Assembly (NCBI RefSeq): GCF_000565015.1
Contig: NZ_JDFF01000022.1
Span: 62,001 to 126,000, forward strand
Reading direction: 5' to 3'
Length of the DNA: 64,000 bases
DNA from: Porphyromonas catoniae ATCC 51270
Lineage (GTDB): Bacteria > Bacteroidota > Bacteroidia > Bacteroidales > Porphyromonadaceae
The notes below the pieces were generated by a model that searched no databases, had not been told where the DNA came from, and worked only from the letters and a program-made list of their open reading frames with translations. Below, in pieces: positions 47,629 to 55,204 of the stretch (position 1 is the stretch's first letter; every line of letters starts with the position of its first letter). The position numbers were made by a program, and so were the translations under genes.

Positions 47629-48622
47629 TCCAGCTACACCTCTGGTATCAGTGGTTATTCCGATATATAAGGCCGAGGCCACCCTCCCTAGTTGTATCAA
47701 TAGCCTATTGAGCCAGACCTACCACCATCTAGAGCTACTCTTCGTGGATGACTGTAGCCCCGATAGAGGAGCAGAGCTAGTGGCAGAGAGGGCACCCAAA
47801 CTTGAACAGCTAGGGATAAAGGTTAAACTCCTTCGGCATACGGAGAATAAGGGTGTAGCCGTAGCACGGAATACGGCTCTAGATGCTGCGACAGGAGAGT
47901 ATATCTACTCTGTCGATGCAGACGATGAGCTTGCCCCAGATACTATTGAGGTACTCGTACGTGAGGCGATTTGGAAGGACGCCGATCTTACGGGATGTGA
48001 ATGGATCTTAAAACAAGGACACTCAGAGAGACGCATGGTTCAACCTGAGGTAAAGTCTGGAGATGAAGCCTTTGAGCAATGTTGCAAGGGGCAGATGCGC
48101 TGGAATCTCTGGCTCTTCCTCATCAAGCGGTCCGTGCTGGAGCAGCCCACACCGCTTCGCTTTCTTCCGGGGAAGAATATGGGGGAAGACATGATGCTCA
48201 TGGGCAAGCTCCTACAGCGAGTGCAAACAGTCTCAATGATTCACCGCCCGCTTTATACCTATGTCCGTAATGATGGCTCACTGACGAACTCCTATAGTGA
48301 TGCCCATTGGGAGGAGGTAAATGCCAACATCCGAGAGCTAGAAGTATACCTAGAGAAAACATCTTCTAACCCATCCCTCCTAGAGCTTCTGCAGTTTATG
48401 AAGTTGAACCTCAAGCTCCCATTACTCATCTCTGGCAGGAGAGCAGATTACGAGCGTTGGAGAATAACTTACCCAGAGTCTCACCCCTATATACAGCTCA
48501 ACAACTTGACACCTTGGCGCACAAAGCTTCTCCAGCAGATGGCTGCTCGTGGGCAGTATTGGTTCGTCGCCTTATATGCACAGGTTATCATGAAGGGTCT
48601 CTATAAGCTCCTTTACCATTAG
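47621..48622 (+). CDS. Glycosyltransferase family 2
   Basis: A protein of 333 aa. A GT-A fold is evident from VSVVIPIYKAEATLPSCINS, LLFVDDCSPDRG and the DXD-like YSVDADDEL (about residue 103). Substrate unknown. The start overlaps the end of the preceding gene, and the stop is 3 nt from the Wzy-like gene, so the three are tightly coupled. Confidence 0.9.
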   Translation: MDNPATPLVSVVIPIYKAEATLPSCINSLLSQTYHHLELLFVDDCSPDRGAELVAERAPKLEQLGIKVKLLRHTENKGVAVARNTALDAATGEYIYSVDADDELAPDTIEVLVREAIWKDADLTGCEWILKQGHSERRMVQPEVKSGDEAFEQCCKGQMRWNLWLFLIKRSVLEQPTPLRFLPGKNMGEDMMLMGKLLQRVQTVSMIHRPLYTYVRNDGSLTNSYSDAHWEEVNANIRELEVYLEKTSSNPSLLELLQFMKLNLKLPLLISGRRADYERWRITYPESHPYIQLNNLTPWRTKLLQQMAARGQYWFVALYAQVIMKGLYKLLYH

Positions 48623-48625
48623 TCT

Positions 48626-49882
48626 ATGTGGAAACTCATCAAGATCCTCTTCATAGGGATATTATTTAACTGTTCCTATTACTCCTTCTCTTTTACCGCT
48701 TGGCTCAGTGGTCCCAATACGAAGATGATGCTGGCCACCCTCGGGCTAGCTTGGTTCCTCTTCGATTCTTGGCGTCAGAATAAAGGCCTCCCCTTCACAG
48801 CTCTTATGCTGGGTGGGGCTACCTTCTCTGCAGTATATTCAATCATTAATCTCGTATCTGTAGACATCAATGGTACAGATGACTATAGCTATGCCAACTA
48901 CCTGACCTCCTTCTTTACTTGGGTTTTCAGTATGTACCCAGCTATGGCTATGCTGCGACTGGAGTATGGGAAAGTCACCTTCACTCGCGTCGCATACTAT
49001 TTAGCGGGAGTGTCAGTCTTTCAGTGTATCTCCGCTCTCTTGATTGACAACGTTCCCGCTTTCGAGGCTTTTGCGGACTCTATAGCCTATTTTGCTACAG
49101 ACTTCTTCGACGATATCAATCGGTTACGTTGTTTCAGCACAGCACTAGACCCTGCAGGGGTACGCTTTGCCCTCGTCTTAGTCTTGATTACAGGTTGTCT
49201 ATGTATAGATGAAGATCTTAAAAAGAAGACCCCCAATGTAGCCTATCTCGTTATCTCCTTCTTCATCATCCTTGCCATCGGCTCGATGGTGGCACGAACA
49301 ACCTTTGTCGGTGCAGTAGTTGGGGTGGTAATCTACATCCTTCACTCCCCTCTTTTCACTGGGAGCATCAAGCGCTCACGAGGTAAGGTTGCCTTGATTT
49401 TCACTTCGATAACCGCCTTGGCAGTAGGGGGCTTCATCTACCTCTATAATACTGATCCCTACTACTACCACCTGCTCCGCTTTGCCTTTGAGGGCTTCTT
49501 CAACTTCGTGGAGCGAGGGGAGTTTACTACCAGTTCAACGGAAGTTCTACAAACCATGTGGAAGTGGCCTACCGATACCCAGGGGTGGATCATCGGGACA
49601 GGGATATATGGTACATTCTCTCAAGGTACCGATATTGGCTACTGTCGCTTGATTCTTTACTCGGGTCTGATTGGTTTTGTAACCTTTGCGCTCTCCTTCG
49701 TCTTCTATGCCTATGTGCTAGGGAAGAAGTACTATCCTTATCGCTGGATGTTCCTAGGCTTCCTTGCCATGACCTTCATTGTTTGGGTGAAGGTCTCCTC
49801 AGACATCCTAATGATCTACACCTTCATGTTTTGGCTACGTCCAGAGGACGATGCCCTTATCCTTCAACAAGCAAAGGCTTAG
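48626..49882 (+). CDS. Polytopic membrane protein, probable polysaccharide polymerase (Wzy-like)
   Basis: A protein of 418 aa with about ten hydrophobic segments (for example ILFIGILFNCSYYSFSF, VAYLVISFFIILAIGSMVA, VALIFTSITALAVGGFIYLY) and one large hydrophilic loop (residues about 270-320). This topology, and the place among glycosyltransferases, fit a Wzy or O-antigen-ligase-like polymerase. No sequence motif proves it, as is usual for Wzy. Confidence 0.7.
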   Translation: MWKLIKILFIGILFNCSYYSFSFTAWLSGPNTKMMLATLGLAWFLFDSWRQNKGLPFTALMLGGATFSAVYSIINLVSVDINGTDDYSYANYLTSFFTWVFSMYPAMAMLRLEYGKVTFTRVAYYLAGVSVFQCISALLIDNVPAFEAFADSIAYFATDFFDDINRLRCFSTALDPAGVRFALVLVLITGCLCIDEDLKKKTPNVAYLVISFFIILAIGSMVARTTFVGAVVGVVIYILHSPLFTGSIKRSRGKVALIFTSITALAVGGFIYLYNTDPYYYHLLRFAFEGFFNFVERGEFTTSSTEVLQTMWKWPTDTQGWIIGTGIYGTFSQGTDIGYCRLILYSGLIGFVTFALSFVFYAYVLGKKYYPYRWMFLGFLAMTFIVWVKVSSDILMIYTFMFWLRPEDDALILQQAKA

Positions 49883-49887
49883 CTCGG

Positions 49888-51012
49888 ATGAAGATCGCCT
49901 ATTGTATCCCTGCCACCTCAAACTCTGGAGGTATGGAGCGGGTGCTCTCGGGTAAGGCAAACTACCTTGCCTCACTTGGGCACGAACTCACCATCATCAC
50001 GACAGATCAGAGAGGCAAAGCTCCCTTTTTCCCTTTCCAAGAGGGAATAGCCCAGTATGACCTTGGGATCAACTACGATGAAAACAATGATGAGGGCATC
50101 CTCTCAAAGCTTCGTTCGTACCCAGGGAAGAAGCGACTGCATCGGAAACGTCTCACCGCTCTCCTCCTTGAGTTACGGGCAGACGTGGTGGTCTCGATGT
50201 TTGGGGATGATGCCGATATCTTACCCAGTATCCAGGATGGGAGTCGGAAGGTACTAGAATATCACTTCTCCAAACTCAAACGCCTACAATATGGGCGCAA
50301 GGGACTCTGGCGACTCGTTGACCTCCTGCGCACGAAACTCGACGAACGCACCGTACGCCCCTATGATAGCTTCGTTGTCCTCACGGAGGAGGATCGAAGC
50401 TATTGGGGGGCACTACCCAATATACACGTCATCCCCAATTCTCTTCCCTTTACAACAGACTCCCCCTCGGATTGCTCTACGCACCGTGTAATTGCTGCAG
50501 GGCGGTATGACTTTCAGAAGAACTTTGAGCTCCTACTCCATCTCTGGGCCAAGGTAGCCCCAGACTTCCCAGACTGGCACCTCGATATTTTCGGTGATGG
50601 AAAACTTCGAGGGGAGCTAACAGCTCTTGTGGAGAAGCTTGGACTCTCTAGCTCCGTGACACTGGAGAAACCAACCCATCAGATGCAGGAGGTCTACCGC
50701 ACATCCTCCGTCTACGTGATGACCTCCCGCTACGAGGGTCTACCCATGGTGCTGCTAGAGGCACAGCAGATGGGGCTACCGATTGTCTCATTTGCTTGCC
50801 CTTGCGGCCCTAGGGATGTGATCACCGATGGTGTAGATGGCTTCCTCGTAGAAGTTGGGGACGAAGAGCGTTTTTTATCTTCGCTCAAGAAGCTGATGGC
50901 AGACGAGCCGATGCGCCGTAGGATGGGAGGGGCTGCCCGTCACGCCTCTGAGCGGTATCAGGTAGATGTGGTGATGCAACAGTGGCAAGAGCTCTTCCAA
51001 GGTCTTTTCTAG
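49888..51012 (+). CDS. Glycosyltransferase family 4
   Basis: A protein of 374 aa from ATG 49888 (MKIAYCIPATSNSGGMERVL); the open frame extends far upstream but overlaps the Wzy-like gene. The GT-B fold is shown by the N-terminal GGMERV loop and the C-terminal donor site with the EX7E motif (YEGLPMVLLEAQQMGLPIVS). The donor is probably a nucleotide sugar; the acceptor is unknown. It begins 5 nt after the previous stop. Confidence 0.92.
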   Translation: MKIAYCIPATSNSGGMERVLSGKANYLASLGHELTIITTDQRGKAPFFPFQEGIAQYDLGINYDENNDEGILSKLRSYPGKKRLHRKRLTALLLELRADVVVSMFGDDADILPSIQDGSRKVLEYHFSKLKRLQYGRKGLWRLVDLLRTKLDERTVRPYDSFVVLTEEDRSYWGALPNIHVIPNSLPFTTDSPSDCSTHRVIAAGRYDFQKNFELLLHLWAKVAPDFPDWHLDIFGDGKLRGELTALVEKLGLSSSVTLEKPTHQMQEVYRTSSVYVMTSRYEGLPMVLLEAQQMGLPIVSFACPCGPRDVITDGVDGFLVEVGDEERFLSSLKKLMADEPMRRRMGGAARHASERYQVDVVMQQWQELFQGLF

Positions 51013-51040
51013 ACCTCATAGCTTGTTTACACGTAAAATC

Positions 51041-52159
51041 ATGAAGCGAATAGTAATCTCTGCTGTAAACCTACGCAAGGGTGGGACACTGACCATCCTC
51101 AGGCAGTGCCTCTCATTTCTCTCAGAGTGGGCACCCAAGGCAGGATATGAAGTCGTAGCACTCGTCCATCGCAGAGAGCTAGCCTATTACCCCTCGATCC
51201 AATACATTGAGCTCCCGTGGGCTGCCGATAGCTGGCTCAAGCGACTTTGGTGCGAATACCACACCATGGGCAAGATCTCGCAGGAGCTGGGGGAAGGGAC
51301 GGAGCTATGGCTCTCCCTGCACGATACCACGCCTCGTGTGAAGGCTCTCCGCCAGGCAGTCTATTGCCAGACCTCCTTCCCCTTCATGAAGTGGAGGCTT
51401 AGGGATTTCAGCTTCGACCCGAAGATTCCGCTGTTTACGATGCTCACAAAGTTCGCCTACCGCATCGGGATACACCGCAATCGCTACCTCGTAGTACAGC
51501 AACGCTGGCTCAGGGAGGGGTTCAGTCGCATGTTTGGGATCAATGAAGCAAAGTTCATTGTCGCCCCTCCCCCACGCAAGTCCTCTCCCCCTCAACAAGC
51601 AGAAGGGCAAACCACCCAAGGAGAGGCAAAGCCCTTTACCTTCCTCTTTGCCTCTACCCCCGACGTACATAAGAACTTTGAGCTCCTCGCCTCTGCCTCA
51701 CAAATCCTTGAGAACAAGCTCGGCAAAGGCACCTTCGAGACCATCTTCACCCTCTCTGGGGAAGAGAATAAATACGCAAGATGGCTCAGGGAAAACTGGG
51801 GAGGCGTAGCAAGCCTCCGCTTCGCAGGATTCCAGGCTCCCACAGACCTACAAGCATTATATGCTCGCACCGACTGCTTGGTCTTCCCTTCTCGGGTTGA
51901 GACGTGGGGGCTCCCCATCTCTGAGTTCATGCCCTATGATCGTCCTATGCTCTTGGCTAACCAGCCTTATGCACATGAGACCTCTGCTAGCGCAAGGCAA
52001 GTGGCTTACTTTGACATAGACAATGCAGAGGCGCTCGCCAGTATGATGGAGCGAGCGATCCAGCGAGACCCCGAGCTTTTCCACCCCAATCCCATACGTC
52101 CGACAGCTCCCCCTCTAGCACTGGACTGGCAGGAGCTCTTCACACTACTCCTAAGTTAG
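51041..52159 (+). CDS. Glycosyltransferase, GT4-like
   Basis: A protein of 372 aa from ATG 51041 (MKRIVISAVNLRKGGTLTIL); an ATG six codons earlier is less likely. The N-terminal KGGTLTI glycine loop and the C-terminal LVFPSRVETWGLPISEFMPY donor-site pattern (E...E) indicate a GT-B enzyme. A Pro/Gln/Lys-rich insertion near residues 180-200 is unusual. It is last in the first polysaccharide segment, before a repeat array. Confidence 0.85.
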   Translation: MKRIVISAVNLRKGGTLTILRQCLSFLSEWAPKAGYEVVALVHRRELAYYPSIQYIELPWAADSWLKRLWCEYHTMGKISQELGEGTELWLSLHDTTPRVKALRQAVYCQTSFPFMKWRLRDFSFDPKIPLFTMLTKFAYRIGIHRNRYLVVQQRWLREGFSRMFGINEAKFIVAPPPRKSSPPQQAEGQTTQGEAKPFTFLFASTPDVHKNFELLASASQILENKLGKGTFETIFTLSGEENKYARWLRENWGGVASLRFAGFQAPTDLQALYARTDCLVFPSRVETWGLPISEFMPYDRPMLLANQPYAHETSASARQVAYFDIDNAEALASMMERAIQRDPELFHPNPIRPTAPPLALDWQELFTLLLS

Positions 52160-52564
52160 TAGCCTAGCCCCTCTCCCTCTACTCGCGGCCTATCATTTCC
52201 TATTATCATTATCATCACTTAATTTGCTCCCTCTCTAGAGGTACTGAGGATACCTCTCTCTAGGTACCCCCGATACCTCTTCCTCGTTTCCCTCAGTACC
52301 TCTCGGCACGTTCCCTCAGCACCTCCTCCTCGTCTTAATTACTACTATTTCATACCATCCTAGGGGAGTAAAAAACGGGAGCGAAGGGAGGCAAAAAACA
52401 CCATAAAGTGAACAAGGTAAATACGTCAGTAGTATAGTGTTAGGAATTAGACGTAATTTTATAGTCTCAAAAGTGCGTATCACTCACTCTCCTTCCCCCG
52501 AAAACATGATCCTCGGTTGGCTCATGGAGGTAGTGTGTGATTTGATGTGACAACGGAATCGAGT
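52160..52564. other. Intergenic region splitting the polysaccharide locus
   Basis: It holds the family 2 repeat array at 52238-52325. Bases 52330-52564 are A/T-rich and may carry a promoter for the second half of the locus, but no clear TAnnTTTG element was found. Confidence 0.55.
52238..52325. repeat. Array of four palindrome-like units at exact 23-nt period (family 2)
   Basis: Units start at 52238, 52261, 52284 and 52307, each ending in TACCTC or CACCTC at 23-nt intervals. The first two are palindromic (GAGGTA-7 nt-TACCTC, TAGGTA-7 nt-TACCTC); the last two have decayed left arms. Same family as 28742-28829. Confidence 0.85.
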
Positions 52565-53683
52565 ATGACAAGGATTCTACAGCTAGGGAAGTTCTACCCC
52601 ATACGAGGGGGCGTAGAGAAGGTGATGATGATATTCACGGAGGGTCTCGATGAACGAGGCTACTCCTGCGATATGCTTTGTGCCTCTCACGACGGAGAGG
52701 TAGACGACGTCATCCTCTCCGAGCAGTCTCGTATCATGCGTACCAATACGCTCATGAAGGCTGCAGCGACGATGATCTCACCAGAGATGATCCTTCGTCT
52801 GAGACGGATCTGCCATCGCTACGACCTCATCCATATCCATCACCCAGACCCCATGGCAACACTTGCCCTGAGGCTCTCGGGCTATAAGGGGAAGGTTGTG
52901 CTACATTGGCACAGCGATATCCTCAAGCAGAAGCACCTCTTGAGACTCTTCCTGCCCCTGCAACGATGGCTGATACGTCGTGCCGATCTCATCCTCGGGA
53001 CAACCCCAGTGTATGTCTCTGAGTCGCCCTTCCTCCGAGAGGTACAGGACAAGGTAAATTTCCTCCCTATTGGCGTAGATCCTTACCCCTGGCTCGCGGA
53101 TGAAATAGAGGCAATTCGTGCCACCTACCCTGGCAAGAAGATTATCTTCAATATGGGGAGGCTTGTCCCCTACAAGGGATACCATCACCTCATAGAGACC
53201 ATGAGCCTCCTTGGGGAAGAGTACGTACTGCTCATCGGAGGCGATGGCCCCCTAAGAGCAGAGCTCGAGAAGCGGATCCGAGAGCTCGGACTCGTGGATC
53301 GTGTGAAGCTCCTAGGCTTCATCCCAAGCAAACTCAAACCCGCCTACTTCGGAGCATGCGATGTCTTCTGCCTCAGCTCTATACTCAAGACAGAGGCATA
53401 CGCTATTGTTCTTGTGGAGGCGATGTCACTAGCTCGCCCCGTGATCGCCACGAAGATCCCTGAGTCAGGTGTCTCTTGGGTAAACACTGACGGCGAGTCG
53501 GGGCTGAATGTCCCCATAGAGGACAGCGAAGCTATGGCCTCGGCTATACGCACAATATGCGAAGACCCCACCCTGTGGGAACAGTACAGTCGGGGTGCTC
53601 GCCGTCGCTTCTATGACGTGTTTACTAAAGATGAGATGATCAATAACCTCATCGAGATTTACGCTAACCTGCTAAGCAACTAA
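52565..53683 (+). CDS. Glycosyltransferase family 4
   Basis: A protein of 372 aa from ATG 52565 (MTRILQLGKFYPIRGGVEKV); the frame is open six codons further. GT-B hallmarks: GGVEKV loop, VLHWHSDILKQ, IIFNMGRLVPYKGYHHLIE, and the EX7E site LKTEAYAIVLVEAMSLARPV. It probably transfers mannose, glucose or rhamnose; not assignable further. First gene after the repeat array, 16 nt before the sugar-phosphate transferase. Confidence 0.92.
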   Translation: MTRILQLGKFYPIRGGVEKVMMIFTEGLDERGYSCDMLCASHDGEVDDVILSEQSRIMRTNTLMKAAATMISPEMILRLRRICHRYDLIHIHHPDPMATLALRLSGYKGKVVLHWHSDILKQKHLLRLFLPLQRWLIRRADLILGTTPVYVSESPFLREVQDKVNFLPIGVDPYPWLADEIEAIRATYPGKKIIFNMGRLVPYKGYHHLIETMSLLGEEYVLLIGGDGPLRAELEKRIRELGLVDRVKLLGFIPSKLKPAYFGACDVFCLSSILKTEAYAIVLVEAMSLARPVIATKIPESGVSWVNTDGESGLNVPIEDSEAMASAIRTICEDPTLWEQYSRGARRRFYDVFTKDEMINNLIEIYANLLSN

Positions 53684-53699
53684 AGACTGCATATAGAGA

Positions 53700-54296
53700 A
53701 TGAATACGATTGAGCGTGTGATTAAGCGAACATTTGACTTTTGGCTAGCCCTTGGTTCGCTGATCTTCTTTTCCCCCATTATTGCCATCATTGCGATCCT
53801 CATTCGCCGTGAAGAGCCAGAGGGAGATGTCATCTTCCGCCAGGAGCGTATCGGCTACAAGGGTAAACCCTTTACGCTGTATAAGTTCCGCTCGATGCGG
53901 ATGGATGCCGAGGGAGATGGTACGCCTCAGCTCTATCAGGATAACGATAGTCGGCTGACGAAGATCGGGGCATTCATCCGTGCGCATCACCTCGATGAGT
54001 TCCCCCAGCTCTGGAATGTAGTCAAGGGTGAGATGGCCTTCGTGGGACCTCGACCTGAACGGAAGTTCTTCATCGACCAGATTATGCAGCGTAACCCTGA
54101 CTACGCCCGTCTCTATGCCCTACGTCCAGGGCTGTTCTCCTATGCTACCCTATACAACGGCTACACAGATACTATGGATAAGATGCTCGAGCGTCTGCGT
54201 CTAGATCTGGAGTACCTCGATAATTACTCGCTGTGGTTTGACATTAAGATCATCTTCCTCACAGCCTTTTCCATTATATTTGGTAAGAAATTCTAA
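53700..54296 (+). CDS. Undecaprenyl-phosphate sugar-1-phosphate transferase (WcaJ/WbaP C-terminal type)
   Basis: A protein of 198 aa: the short form, with one N-terminal membrane helix (FWLALGSLIFFSPIIAIIAI) and the catalytic domain with VIFRQERIGYKGKPFTLYKF, the Asp-Glu of HHLDEFPQLWNVVKGEMAFV and GPRPERKFF. It starts each repeat unit by loading a sugar phosphate onto undecaprenyl phosphate at the inner membrane. It ends one base before the export lipoprotein gene. Confidence 0.94.
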   Translation: MNTIERVIKRTFDFWLALGSLIFFSPIIAIIAILIRREEPEGDVIFRQERIGYKGKPFTLYKFRSMRMDAEGDGTPQLYQDNDSRLTKIGAFIRAHHLDEFPQLWNVVKGEMAFVGPRPERKFFIDQIMQRNPDYARLYALRPGLFSYATLYNGYTDTMDKMLERLRLDLEYLDNYSLWFDIKIIFLTAFSIIFGKKF

Positions 54297-54297
54297 G

Positions 54298-55200
54298 ATG
54301 AAACGATATACTTCGATGAGAAAGAAGATACTTCACGTTACGGGTTTTGTCCTCAGCACCCTAGCCCTCATTTCACTATCCTCGTGTGATTCGGCCAAGC
54401 GCACCAACTACCTACGGGACATCGAGGTCGCTAAGGTCTATGGGGTCAAGTATGATGCTGGGATTGTAATCCAAAAGGGAGACAAGCTCGGCATCATTGT
54501 CACCAGCCTCAGAAACCCAGAGCTCACGCTCCCGTTCAATGCCAAGGGCTCTACAGTGGCGACTACAACCACTGCCGTAACCTCGTCGGTATCTCTCCCA
54601 GATGGGGTGAATGCTCCTGTATCCCCCGATGCACAGCATTCCTATCTCGTAGACGCTGAGGGAAACATCCAGTTCCCGGTGCTGGGTACACTTCAGGTGA
54701 AGGGTCTCACCCTTGAGCAGGTCAGCGAGCTAATCCGCACACGGCTGGTCTCTGGCAAGTACCTAATGGATGCCCATGTGGTCACCAAGTTCGATAACCT
54801 GAGAGTCTACCTCCTCGGCGCCTTTGAGGCTCTAGGTTCTAACGGATCTGCAGGGAAGATAACCGACCGAGGCTCTTTCCTTCTGGATGATCCAAAGACC
54901 AACATCTTAGAGCTATTATCTAAGTCTGGGGGGCTCTCTGAGCAGGCAGACTTTGAACGAGTAAACGTTATACGGCGTGTAGGGAGTGAGTATGTCTATT
55001 ATCGCCTGGACATGCTCTCAAAGAATATCTTCGAGTCACCAGCCTTCTACCTGCAACAGAACGACATCGTCTACGCAGAGTATAAGTACCGAAAGAAGGA
55101 TACCGAGAGCAAGATCCTCTCAACAGTGGCTTACCTGACGACAGCTATGTCGACAGTAGTCACAGCCATCGCCCTCGTTGGACTATTCAATAAGAAGTAA
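54298..55200 (+). CDS. Polysaccharide export lipoprotein (Wza/GumB-like)
   Basis: A protein of 300 aa from ATG 54298 (or ATG 54316); the lipobox LSSC follows a hydrophobic stretch. The poly-export domain (AGIVIQKGDKLGIIVTSLRN) and SLBB-type domain (LVDAEGNIQFPVLGTLQVKG ... VYLLGAFEALG) are present, and the C-terminus is hydrophobic (LSTVAYLTTAMSTVVTAIAL). It forms the outer-membrane export channel with the Wzc-like kinase encoded 4 nt downstream. Confidence 0.92.
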   Translation: MKRYTSMRKKILHVTGFVLSTLALISLSSCDSAKRTNYLRDIEVAKVYGVKYDAGIVIQKGDKLGIIVTSLRNPELTLPFNAKGSTVATTTTAVTSSVSLPDGVNAPVSPDAQHSYLVDAEGNIQFPVLGTLQVKGLTLEQVSELIRTRLVSGKYLMDAHVVTKFDNLRVYLLGAFEALGSNGSAGKITDRGSFLLDDPKTNILELLSKSGGLSEQADFERVNVIRRVGSEYVYYRLDMLSKNIFESPAFYLQQNDIVYAEYKYRKKDTESKILSTVAYLTTAMSTVVTAIALVGLFNKK

Positions 55201-55204
55201 TCCT

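Noticed and set aside
49558-49887. Earlier start for the GT4 gene at 49888
   Set aside because: The extension overlaps the Wzy-like gene in another frame and lacks family similarity; MKIAYCIPATSNSGG is the expected start.
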